From: Diplosphaera chodatii
Taxonomy: Eukaryota > Chlorophyta > Trebouxiophyceae > Prasiolales > Stichococcaceae
Length of the DNA stretch: 64,000 nt
Assembly: GCA_032358165.1 (NCBI GenBank)
Contig: JAALGY010000057.1
Location: forward strand, 1 to 64,000
Direction: 5' to 3'
Below the pieces are notes generated by a model. It made no database searches. It saw only the letters and a program-made list of their open reading frames with translations, and was not told where the DNA came from. Within the stretch, counting starts at the first letter, position 1; each line of letters starts with the position of its first letter. Of the stretch, positions 50,980 through 61,633 are shown piece after piece. Both the position numbers and the translations under genes were made by a program.

Positions 50980-52149
50980 GCACTCTCTCTCTCTTCACTC
51001 TCGCTGTCAAATGCAAGCAGCCTGTGCAAACACACATAGCAGTTACCCCGCAAGGGGAGCATCCTGTGCCATGTGAGAGCTGTCGCAGGACGACGAGCAG
51101 CTCAGCCACATAGTGAACGTCAGACATGACGCATCAGTTCATGACGGAAGTCCTGCCACCGCTGATCAGCAGGATTCTGAGCGTAGATCAGTACTTCAGC
51201 TACTTGCTAAGTACCGTGGCACTCATCTGCTTGAGCTTGAATAACCAGCGAGCAACCTTACCTGCTGTTCTCAGGTGTGCTCAGGAATGCACTCTCATGT
51301 CGGCAGCTGAACTAGGCTGAGGTGACCGCTGAAAAGTGTCGGGTACAAAATTGTGCTCTGCCCGGGAGAAAACGAACAGATCTGACCGCAACTACGCTAC
51401 TGTTGACTGCTTTCAACACAATTGCGTACTGTATTTGAGTTCGTGGTCCACGGTATATGACGGCGCAGGAACTGGCGAGCAAAGTGCTGCTGACCGGGTC
51501 CTGACACAGATCTCGTGCACGTGTGCTTGCCACATCATCATGAACGCTGCAGGTGCAAGCAAGGAGGGCATGCGAAGCAAGCGACGTGTAAGCTCAATGC
51601 AATGCAATGCAATCAATGCAATGCAGGGGCCTGCACACGATCAACACCGCAGCGGCCCCGAATGCTGTACCTCGCAAGAGGCCACAGTGCCTGACAACAT
51701 GCATTGGCGCATGCATGCACGGTGTGCATGGCATGATCCCCTGTGTTCCAGTTGAGCGCGTGACAAAACACCGGGAACTAGGCCACTAACACAGACTCGA
51801 ATGCAGATCACAGCACACACACACCCTGCCCTCCCTGTAGCTGCACCGACACGATGGCACTTCGTCGCCAGCAGTGCAATGATACCGACATAACTTGCAC
51901 TTTGTCGCTATTCAAAGCTGCTGGATCTGCGATTACGCCAGTGCACAGGGCTCCACTATGAAGTGTTGGCCGTTAGTGATGCGCCATCGCGACCTGCCCG
52001 CTACCACGACCAGCCGCCAAGTGCAGATCCCAGACGCAATGGCAACGTTGCCCTGCACCCAGCTGCTGCATGTGCCGCCAGCGCATGATCAGCAGCGGAC
52101 GTCCCCGCCTGGCTGCATCAGGAGAGCAGCCGCCGGGCAGCCCCGGCGC
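50980..52149. other. Region upstream of GDH and downstream of UEV1
   Basis: 1170 bases with no recognised gene. It should hold the GDH promoter at the left and the UEV1 3' untranslated region at the right. It includes an AATGC-type microsatellite at 51595-51625. Confidence 0.4.
51595..51625. repeat. (AATGC)n microsatellite
   Basis: Tandem AATGC units interrupted by one AATC unit, in intergenic sequence. Confidence 0.7.
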
Positions 52150-52230
52150 TCAGTAGGTGCTGCCGTCAGGCGGCTGCGGGGTGCGCCGGTTGTGGGCCTG
52201 CGCCATCTCGAGCCGGAGCTCCGTCAGCAC
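52150..52230 (-). other. UEV1 alternative last exon B (distal)
   Basis: 81 bases after a GGTGGCCAG acceptor, starting [20 protein letters not shown] and ending PDGSTY-TGA. It is homologous to exon A, 94 bases downstream in the transcript, and in the same splice phase. Either can terminate the same protein. Confidence 0.82.
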
Positions 52231-53460
52231 CTGGCCACCCCGCAGCGGCGACAAGCCAGTCAGCACTGCAGCCCGGGGGCATGACAGCTCTGAGTTTGAA
52301 AGGGCGCCGGCCCCGCCCGGCAGCTAGTAATAGGTGGCGCCCTCTGGCGGCTGCACCACCTTCCGGTTGTACGGCTGCGCCATCTCTCGTCGCAGCTCTG
52401 TCAGCACCTATGGGCAGGTGCACGCCGCCCCGGTTGGAGCAGGAAAACCCAATGCAAATCATCAGTCCGCCCAGCGCCACAGCGCGGCAACACCTCCTCC
52501 GCGGATGGAACCACTGAGCACCCGGCAGTTGCTGAGCTAAAAGCGGGAGGTGCACGCCGCAACAAGGACGCCGCCTCGACTGTTGTGGGCAGAATGAATA
52601 AGACGACTGCATCAACAGCATCGAGTAGATACAGTGTGCCAAAGCGCACCATCTCCATGTTGTAGTGGCGCTGCCACTGGCTGAGCACATGGAAGTGCGC
52701 TGGATCGACCTGCAGCACAGCCAGTTGCAAGGTCTGGCAGGACATCAGAGGCAGTGAGGTCGCTCCATGTCCTTGCCAGCAACGACACCTTCACAGCAGG
52801 TTTGGGGGCCGAGGCAGGCCGCAGCACGCTCGACATCACGGCACAGGAGACGTCTAGCTGATGCTCAGCACGCACCACGCCGTTGTTTGCGACGCAGCTG
52901 AGCTTGACGCGCGTGACGAAGCGCACCTGCGGCGCCTGCGCGTCCAACAAGGTGTCAGCAAATCTGACTGCAGTCTGCGGGCAGCCGGCACCTCCGATGC
53001 AGTCCGCAGGCTGCCGGCATCCAGCAGGCAGGCATTTCGGATGCCAGGAGATGGAGATAGACACACGCTTCAGGAGTCGGGCATCACCTTGTCTGGGTAC
53101 TGCTCGCCACAGTACATCTTTAGCGTGTATATTCGCCCATCATGCACCGTCTGCATGCGACAGGACACTCCTTTCATGTTCGGCTCCCGATCTGCAGGGG
53201 TGGCAGGTCTGCCGGCATGCGTGCAGCCTTTCCAGACTGGCCAAAATCTTTGGAACATCGATAGTACTGCCGATAGTGCTGACCTGGCCCGCCTTGAATG
53301 CACCAGAAACAGCTCACATTTGAGGGGCCGATGATGGTGCCGGTCCAATTGCGCATCAGGTTGTCCGCCTCGCCGTCGTCCATGCCATACGACACCGTGC
53401 CGTCGCCGATGCCCTTCTCGCCCTTCTCCAGCTCATCTAGGAGCACGAAGTTGCGTGGCA
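52150..53460 (-). CDS. Ubiquitin-conjugating enzyme variant UEV1/MMS2 (5' exon not found)
   Basis: UEV proteins pair with UBC13 to build Lys63-linked ubiquitin chains in DNA-damage tolerance and signalling; they lack the catalytic cysteine. Exons on the minus strand: from 53460, [20 protein letters not shown] through [11 protein letters not shown] (ending near 53313); [20 protein letters not shown] (53139-53089); [19 protein letters not shown] (52940-52883); [20 protein letters not shown] (52711-52653). Then comes one of two alternative last exons. Joined to either, the chain matches MMS2/UEV1 along its length. The V of VPRN is split by an acceptor at 53461, so a small first exon encoding a few residues lies upstream, and I could not place it. 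The distal last exon ends at TGA 52150, the proximal one at TAG 52324. Confidence 0.92.
52324..52407 (-). other. UEV1 alternative last exon A (proximal)
   Basis: 84 bases after a CCCATAG acceptor, starting [20 protein letters not shown] and ending [11 protein letters not shown]. It fits the usual UEV C-terminus very closely. Confidence 0.85.
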
Positions 53461-54542
53461 CTGCAGGCAGGACGGCAGCGTCAGCGCACAGCTCGTGTTC
53501 CAGTGATGCCAACATGCCCTGAAGCCGAAGTCCTTCAACGCTTTCATGGTGCCCTCCGATCCTGCTCAATGAGCAGCTGCTGGACGACAGAGCTGGCACA
53601 GCATGCATGGCAGCGGGGTCAGCAGGCCATGTTGCCGCGTGCTTGCTGCAAGGCGGACCCTGCAGTGTTGCTGCCGAGGTCATGCCTCTAACAACATTTG
53701 AGGCTGATCACGACCAAAGCTGCACCTCTGGCTTCACAAAAGCACTAACACTATGCAGCAGAACCACCAATGCCGCAGTGAACACAGCAAGTCAACAGCA
53801 TGATGGCCAGAGCTCAAACAGCTGAGCCGCGGATCAACTCGGGGCCTGATGCTCCGACATACATGGATGACGCCAAGCTGAGCGGTGTGGAGCCATGCGA
53901 CAAAGTGAGCAGCAATGCTCATCCGTCCCAGTACGGTGGTAGTCTGTTTTGCATGTTAAGGCTGCGCGCTGCAGGGCAAACGCACCGACGCAGCCGCCCG
54001 CCATCACGGCGTCAGGGTGCGCTGCACACGCCCTGCCTTGATGCTGAGCTCGACGCTGGCGAACCCCCGCTCAGACTGATGTCTATAGTTGCAGCACCCA
54101 GTCAATCTGTAGCACGGCTGCCTGGGCGATCGGATGATACACCAATGTTTCCGTCGCGTACGTACAGCAGGGAGCTCACAGTATGCGCAGTGCTCCAGCT
54201 GTGCTGCTGCCTGCTGGGGCAAGAGACACGGCTTCCTGCGACACAGCATCCTGTGCTTCCTTGCATGTTGTGCTGCAGAGTGCAGACATGCACATGCCTG
54301 CATGCAGCATTGCACTCATGTGCGACTTGTCTGGTTCAGTCTGCACTGGCCTAGGTGATCCTGCTGATCCAACAGGAGGCCGTGACATCGCGTTTGCACT
54401 CGAGACGAGCGGAAGGGGGCGCGGCATGTGGAGGTCAGCGACAGCGGGTGGCAATATGAAGAGACAGCATTCCACCATTCCATTGCTCCTTCACTATCAC
54501 GCCAACGCCATGCAGCGCCAATGCATCGGCACACACTCGACA
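53461..54542. other. Region between RBM39 3' end and UEV1 body
   Basis: Contains the missing first exon and promoter of UEV1 (an ATG near 53548 is one candidate) and the 3' untranslated region of the RBM39-like gene. No other coding segment is recognised. Confidence 0.35.
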
Positions 54543-57500
54543 TCACTCGCCAAAGTGCTGGCGGTACATCGCCTGCAGCTGGAACTCGGCGCAGATCTGC
54601 TTGCCCGCAAACCATCGCCCGTGCAGCGCCTTCTGCGCTGCCTCCGCCGCCGTGATGGTGGCAAACTTCACGTAGACAAAGCCCTGCATGACATGGGCAG
54701 CACGCCGTGAGAAGCGCTGGCTGCAGACGAAACTCAGCGGGTGGTGCATGAACACCTGGTTGCGGTCTCCAGTCCAGCGCAAACCGCTGCTCAGCCATGG
54801 CAATGTGCAGCAGGTAGGGTTCATGAACAGAAAGAAGGGCAGCACCTTGGAGTCCTTGTCCACGTGGAGGTGCGACACCATGCCATACTTGCCGCACTCC
54901 TCCTTGACATCCCCTGCGATCTCCTCCGGCCAGTTGGGCTCCGTCTCCCTGCCAATTGGAAAAGACATGAGAGTGTGAGCGCCCGCTAGATTGACGCAGT
55001 TCAAGCAGGAACAGCAGTTGCATGTGAGACAACACGAGTGTGTGACGGGTGCAGAGAGGGCAGCTGAGAGCGGCAGCTGGAGGCGCACTCTGCAGGGTCG
55101 AACATGTTCTTGAGCAGCAGGCATTGCGTTGGTACCGGCGACGATGGGCCCAGAATACCCTGCAGCAGGCAGGCGGAAGCAGATGTAAGCATGTGGTACA
55201 TACACAAGAGTTTGCTGGCACGGAGGCAGCACCAGGCGTATCACATCAGCCATCCATGCCGCAGCAGTGAAACCAGCAGCTGTTCAGCCCAGCGGCGCCG
55301 CACAGATCTGATGGACCTCCTCTCATCTTGCAAACATCTTGACATGCGGAGGGACCTTGGGAGCGGCCCGAATGCACTCCCGCAAGGCAAGCCCTCACCT
55401 GGACGTAGGACAGGGGGTTGAGCGGCGGGGCGCTGGGGGCAGTGGCGACTGGTGCTGCGCCGGCGCCCGGCAGCACGAAGCCCGGGGGCGGCCCCGGCAG
55501 CGCCGGCCCCGGCGCCCCCCCTGCAGCGGGCGCAGCGGTGGCGCCCCCCGCCAGCCGGCTCATGAGCTGTGCGCGCGAGCTGGCGGTCAGCCGCATGCCG
55601 CCACCATCGTCTGCTGCAGCATGATTGCAATCCGGGTCACCAATCATGCGGCTTCCTCGTCATCTGGTACGAGGGTAGAACTGTATGTACGCGCATGCAG
55701 GAGAGTGCAGGAGGAAAGGCAGGCAGGCCGCTGCGGCAGGGAGATGAGCAGGAGCAGAAGCCCCGGAGGGTGGGTGGTGGACACACCCTCGTTGTCGGCC
55801 AGGCCGTCCTGAGCGGCGCCAGCAGCAAAGGCGGCAGCTGCTGCGGCGGGATCTGCTGCAATCTCCACCTGCAGAAGAGCACAGATATCAGTTCAACCTC
55901 AGCTTCACTGTTGCAGACAGACTCGCATGAGTTGTCCAAATCAAACGCACAACGCCATGTCTCTCGCAGGCCAGGCACCTTGATGGCGGCGCCTGCGATC
56001 TCCAGACCATTGAGCTGAGGGATGGCCCGCGTAGCATCTGCCATATTCGAGAACCTGCATGGACCGACATGCACGGTCAGACCCTGGGCTGGACGAAGTA
56101 GAGCAAGGCCAGGCGGTAACGTGTTGTAGTTGGCAATGGCATAGCACAGAAGCGGGCGGATTTGGTGCCAGTCGTGCTCACGTGACATAGCCGTGGCCCT
56201 GGCTCTTGCCCGCCCCATCCCGCTGGATCTGCACCAGGTCCAGGGGGCCGTAGGGCGCAAAGATGTCGCGCACATCGTCCTCCTGCAGACAGCAACATGA
56301 ACCCAGGTTAACAGACGTGCACAGACCAACACGCTGATCACCACGTGCTCTGGCAGATCATAGCCTTGCCAAAGGATGTTGGGCCTTGCCACCATGCAGA
56401 GCGTTTGATGGCGACAAAATGGCCACTGCTAGTAGTTCACGCTGTGCTGACAGCACCGCAGGCTACAACAAAGAGCAGGGCGCACCGACATGGCGACGTG
56501 GAGGTTGCGGATGTGCAGCTTGCAGGGGCCGCTGCCGGTCGCGCCCTCCAGCTGCCGCACCGCCTGCATCTGCTGGTTCTGCACCTGCGGCAGTCATCAG
56601 GGCAGCCGGGTCAAGGCAAGGCGCAGCACCCAGCTTGAGCAGCAGTCACTGTCTGATACCACCCAGGGGCCGCGGGCCAGCATCACGGTATCAAACATGC
56701 AGAAAGGAGGAGCGCTGGCATCATGTGCTTTGTGCTTTGTGCTTTGTGCTTTTTAGGGTTGGTGCACCTGGGCCGCCTCCCAGGCCAGGTTCTTCTCCGC
56801 CTCGGAGGGCTTGACCATGACGGTCTGGCCCATGAGCGTCTGCCCGCCCAGCGCCACCGCCTGCACAACCGCCTCCTGCACACATGAACGCACGAGGACA
56901 CATGTCAAAGCGGACGTGAGCAACATTGACCTGGCGGTCTGCAGCGCAGACACCGTTGGTGGCCTGCAAACAGGTTGACGTCACACAGCCACTCAAAGCC
57001 CTCACACCGGCACTGGTCTGCTGCCGTGCACAAGAGTGTGACACAGCACACGCTTCAGGGTGCAGACCCACCCTGGAGCCCATCTCGATGTAGGCGAAGC
57101 CCTTGGAGCGGCGCGTGTTGCGGTCCATGATGATGCGCACATCCTCCACCTGCGCAGCGCGTCCCACATACGTCAGACGCCAGCGAGATTCACCGCGACT
57201 CGCCGGCAAACCCAAACAATAGCACTTGAGGGCGCAGCAGCACAATGCATTGTAGGGCAGCCAGAGGGCTGGCTCAGTCAGGCTCTGAGGGTCTTGTGCT
57301 AAGTCAAAGACGACGGAGCAGAGACGGCGCACGGTGCCGGCGCGCGAGAAGAAGTCGAACAGGTCCTTCTCGTCCGCCTTCAGGTTGAGGTTGTAGGCGA
57401 ACACGGTGCGGGTGTCGCGGTCCAGCTCCTTCAGCTCCCGCTCCCGCTCGCGCTGCTCCAGCACCTCGGGCGGCGTCGGCGCCCGCCTGGATTGCGTATT

Positions 57501-59226
57501 AAATTGGTTTTTCAGAATGTGAAGGGGTGATGTGACAGCTCCTTCAGCTCGCGCTCCCGCTCGCGCTGCTCCAGCACCTCGGGCGGCGTCGGCGCCCGCC
57601 TGGATTGCGTATTAAATTGTTTTTTCCAGAATGTGAGGGGGTGATGTGACAGCTCCTTCAGCTCGCGCTCCCGCTCGCGCTGCTCCAGCACCTCGGGCGG
57701 CGTCGGCGCCCGCCTGGAAGGGCAAATCACAACGTGCTTCTGGAATGTGCTGGGGTGATGTGGCAATTACTCCAGCTCGCGCTGCTCCAGCACTTCGGGC
57801 GGCGTGGGCGCCCGCCTGTGGTGCGCTTGGCCGCTTTGCTCAGTCTCTATGGAACAGCAAGCAGCAGGGGGCCGAGCAGGATAGTTCTTGGACAACACCA
57901 GTGCAAGGGATTGAAATGCATCAGCTTGAGAGCTGCATCCCAGAGGGTGGGGATATGGCAGAAAGATGTGTCAGGAGGATGAGGCTGACGGTGAAAATGA
58001 TAGAGTTTGTAGCCCCGATCATCGGATCATGGACATGCAAGAAGCTGACGGCGTGCTCCTCATGGAGGAGAACACTCATATCACACAAAACTTCACAGCG
58101 GTGTGCGCACCTGCGCGGGGGGCTGGGCAGGGCGACCGGCATCGGCGGCGCGGGCCGGCTGGAGCGGTGGCGGCTGCTGGAGCGGTGGCGCTCGCGGCCC
58201 TCCTCCTCGCGCGGGCGGCTGCTGCGGTGGGACCCCTTGTCACGCGAGCGGCTGCGGTGCCGCCGCTTCCGCTCGCTGCGCCACCAACACTAATACTTCA
58301 GTGCGTCGTGATGCCTCTCCGAGGCAACGCCCTCAACAGAAGTGCCTTGCACCAAAAGGCCCGTGAGGTGGAGGCAAATGCATCATCCAGCGGGCTGCTG
58401 GTAAGGAGTCTCCCTAGTGTGAGCCTCAGTGAACTGTACTCGTCATGCACTCTGGAGCCGCAACCCACCTGCGCTCGTCGTCGTCGTCGTCCCGGTGCCG
58501 GCTCGACTTGTGGCTGCTGCGGTGCGAGGACTTGCGCTCCCGGTCCTTCTCGTCGTCCCTGTGTCTGCTCGACTTGTGGCTGCTGCGGTGCTTGCGGTCG
58601 CTCCTGTCGCCGTCCGCCTTTTCTGCCGCGCCGTTGCTCTTCCCCGCGTCCAGCTGCGCGTCCAGCAGGTCGTACCTGTGCGAGGGAAGAGGCAGGTGTC
58701 AGGATAATGGCAAAATTCCCGAAGAGTTGAAGGGGCGTCTCCTGATTGATGCAGCATCTGGTGCACGACCAGGCACTAGACGCATCCTTGACATGGTGAT
58801 GTACTGAGGCATGACGACACAGCCGGCGGGACTTGTGCAAGCTGAGCTGCGTGTGAGTATCCTGCCATCCACCCCAGCTCGGCGCTGAGCCTACCTGGCG
58901 ACTGCGCAATGCGCAGCCTGTTCACAGGCAGGCAGGCGGCAGAGATCGCAAGCCTGTCATAGGAAGCCGCACGTAACAATGGAGTAACAGAGGGGCTCCG
59001 AAACAACAGCACAGCAGAACAGCCTGCCGCTGCAGACTTCTGAAACCATGTGCACAACAGACCGGCTGAACATCGACCAGCCTGTCGTGACTTTCTCTTA
59101 CGACGTGCCATACCGTTCTGCAAAGCCTTAATGGCCCTCACTCTTGTGATAGTCTGCGAGAAGCAACACGAGCTTACGCAGGGTTGGGTGCATAGAAGTG
59201 GCAACTCACTCGTCAACGTCGGCCAT
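54543..59226 (-). CDS. RBM39/CAPER-like splicing factor
   Basis: Nuclear RNA-binding splicing factor with RS domain, RRM1, RRM2 and a C-terminal U2AF-homology RRM. Exon 1 (59226-59210) reads MADVDE. Exon 2 (58675-58469) and the 58.28-58.11 kb exon give an RS/RD-rich domain. The linker RRAPTPPEVLEQRERERELK occurs in tandem copies (57.8-57.4 kb). RRM1 starts DTRTVFAYNLNLKADEKDLF (57.4 kb), continues DVRIIMDRNTRRSKGFAYIE (57.1 kb) and ends QTLMGQTVMVKPSEAEKNLA (56.8 kb). RRM2 comprises CKLHIRNLHV (56.5 kb), DIFAPYGPLDLVQIQRDGAG (56.25 kb) and MADATRAIPQLNGLEIAGAA (56.0 kb). An Ala/Pro/Gly linker (55.6-55.4 kb) and LLLKNMFDPA (55.1 kb) lead into RRM3, whose last exon reads ALHGRWFAGKQICAEFQLQA and ends HFGE-TGA (54543). 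The domain order matches RBM39 fully. It is head-to-head with RPL17. Confidence 0.94.
57422..57818 (-). repeat. Tandem duplication of an RBM39 linker exon, four copies, ~113-bp unit
   Basis: Copies of the segment encoding RRAPTPPEVLEQRERERELK lie near 57816-57770 (shorter, ending early), 57717-57650, 57603-57536 and 57490-57422, spaced 102, 114 and 113 bases. Units two to four are nearly identical. The intron-like spacers, including the GCGTATTAAATTG stretch, are copied as well. Only the last copy runs straight into RRM1. The segment from its acceptor to the GT that follows GAGCT is 63 bases, so including one copy would not shift the frame. Confidence 0.85.
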
Positions 59227-59635
59227 GGCGCCGCCGACGCCCGCCGCTCAGCCTGCAGAGCGCCAGACGCGGATCACGCCGATGGCACAGACACTCCCAA
59301 GTCCGCTTCACTGCCGAAAGTTGCACCCAGTTGATCGACGCCCGAAGTCCAAAGTCGACCAGCCCAGCGCGCGCAGCTACCCTTGGCGCGGTCTCTCTGG
59401 CCCCACTGCCAGCCTCTGTTCGTCGGTTTGGGACGTGCACGGCTGCCAATGGCAAGGCGTGCGCGCCATTGCAATCAAGCACTGACGCCGTATCCTCAGC
59501 GCGTTGCAAAGCCCTACTGGAAGTACAACAGCAGCTATTCCGCAGGCTTTCATACAGCCGCCTGGGTGCTGCAGTCGGCCTTTCCAAAGCTTGCAGAGGT
59601 GGCCGGCCTGCAGGCGGCCGTGACAGAGGGCCATC
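59227..59635. promoter_or_regulatory. Shared upstream region of RBM39-like gene and RPL17
   Basis: 409 bases between divergent start codons (59226 leftward, 59636 rightward), a probable bidirectional promoter. No TATA box or coding segment was recognised. Confidence 0.5.
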
Positions 59636-61236
59636 ATGGGCCGCTATGCGCGCGAGCCCGAAAACGCCACGAAGAGCTGCAAGGTGAACTTGGGATGGGG
59701 CCAGGATGGGAGCTGTGGCACTTGCAGCAACGATGCTGCAGAGGCTGCTCAGCGGTACATCAGGCAGTGTATACCTTGGCACAGCGACATGCAACGGTGT
59801 CCAGGGGATGCTGCCTCCCTGGTATGGACCCAGGCAGCAGGAGCAGTCATGGGCTGCTGCACCTTTGCAGCAGTCCGTTGCGCTGCAGCGGCACAGCTGG
59901 TTGCAGCAGAGGCAGTTGAAACCGTTAGTGCAGTGCTCCGCTGACGAATCGACGCCAGCCGAGCAGAGCAGCCTGCAGCAGTTTGTGCCGCCGGCAACAC
60001 ACGGAAGCCAGTGCCTGCCCTCTGCTGGGCCCGCAAGTGCCATGCGAGCCCAGAGATGAATTGCCGCCTCGCAGCCGTGCAGCAGCGCGACGCAGTGGAT
60101 TGTGGTCGAATGGGCAAGGCGCATGCCCTGCTTGCCATCCAAGCTGAGGGACATATCGCTGACCGCCTGCCTTCACTGATGATGCGCAGGCCAAGGGCAG
60201 CGACCTGCGGGTGCACTTCAAGAACTCGCGGGAGGCGGCCAACGCGCTGAAGGGCATGGAGCTGGGCAAGGCCAAGCGGTACCTGGAGGACGTCATCGAC
60301 CACAAGCGCGCGATCCCCTTCCGCCGCTTCTGCGGCGGCGTCGGCCGCACCGCTCAGGCGAGATGCGTCTTCAGTCGCTGCACAGCACAGGCGGCGGACA
60401 GCCACAGTGTGGCTGCAGCCTGGCCCAGCTGCACAGCTGCGGATGGGCTGCGCGAGAGAGTCTGCATCTAGCGGCACGATGATGATGTCCGCATGTGCTT
60501 GCATCGAGCTGATCAGGCTCATCTCCCACTCGTAGGCCAAGAACGAGAACAGCACAAACGGCCAGGCCCGGTGGCCCAAGAAGTCTGCTGTCTTCCTGCT
60601 CAACCTGCTCAAGAACGCGGAGAGCAACGCAGAGGTGGGGTCCCCGCCACGTGCTGATCCCGGTGGCTGCCTACATGCAGTCAGCGGTGCTGCGTGCGGC
60701 TGCTGCGCGCGCGCCAACGGTGATATGCATTGCTGATATGCGTGAAGCAGGATATGTAGTGGCCTGTGCTGACGCAGTGGCGTGGCTTGGGGTGCAGGTG
60801 AAGGGCCTGGACGTGGATGTGCTGGAGATCAGCCACATCCAGGTCAACATGGCACAGAAGCAGCGCCGGCGCACGTACCGCGCCCACGGCCGCATCAACC
60901 GTGAGCCATTCCCGTTGCTGTTCCTGGTCATTGCTGTGTGCCCATCTTGTGTGCCTGCTGCTCACGAGTGCAGAGTGCAAAGCAGCTGGGGTAGGACTCT
61001 GCATGCATGCCTCGAGCTCTATCACCGGTGTTGCAAGGCATTGACAACCTTCTTGGCTCTGCCCTGCAGCGTACATGTCGTGCCCGTGCCACATCGAGCT
61101 GACGCTGAGCGAGAAGGGCGCCGGCAACGTGAAGGCGGAGCCCGAGGACAAGCAGAAGCGGCTGACCAAGGTGCAGGCGGCGCGCGCGCTGCGTGGCTCC
61201 GGCGCCGGCACCCAGCAGGAGGTCGCCACCGCCTGA
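59636..61236 (+). CDS. RPL17: 60S ribosomal protein L17 (uL22)
   Basis: Large-subunit ribosomal protein lining the exit tunnel. Five exons can be joined in frame: 59636-59683 ([16 protein letters not shown]), 60190-60357 ([20 protein letters not shown] and on to GGVGRTAQ), 60536-60634 ([20 protein letters not shown]), 60798-60900 ([20 protein letters not shown]) and 61070-61236 ([17 protein letters not shown] and on to the TGA). The product is 194 residues, within the family's usual size. Intron 2 begins with GC (CAG then GCGAGA) and ends in TAG, a GC-AG intron. A TGTAAC near 61458, about 220 bases past the stop, may be the green-algal type polyadenylation signal. Highly expressed in general. 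Confidence 0.97.
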
Positions 61237-61633
61237 GGCTGAGCTGATGCGGATCAGGGTGTGGCGGCTGCGGCGCTGCAGTGGTGTTATTTGCGAGCGG
61301 TGCCTCGGCCGCAGGGCAGCGGGGAGGCAGCATGGTGTCGTGCATGGCGCTGTGCAGTCAGTGACGACAGGTCGGTGCAAGATCAGGGCCAGCAGTGGGC
61401 AGAAGTATGGTGGATGCTGTCGCCAGCTTGCAGCTCGTGGCTTGTGGCATGTCCGACAGTGTAACATCATACGTATGCTGACTCAAAGACCATCAGGGCT
61501 CAGGTGGTGCAGCGCATTGGTCTTGGTGATGGTGTCAGACATGCACCGCATTCACAACCATTCACAGCATCATGGTCTGACCCCGGCAGCTGCTGCCAGC
61601 GTTCTAGCAGACTTTCCAGAATACGAGTGCCAA
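61237..61633. other. Convergent 3' region of RPL17 and F-box/LRR gene
   Basis: 397 bases between two stop codons. A TGTAA pentamer near 61458 on the plus strand could be the RPL17 polyadenylation signal. No coding segment is recognised. Confidence 0.4.

Noticed and set aside
56731..56760. GCTTTGT short tandem repeat near an RBM39 exon
   Set aside because: Only about three copies just inside an intron; no sign of function.
60470..60535. C/D-box snoRNA in RPL17 intron 2
   Set aside because: A GATGATG box and a CTGA are present but only about 25 bases apart, with no terminal stem.
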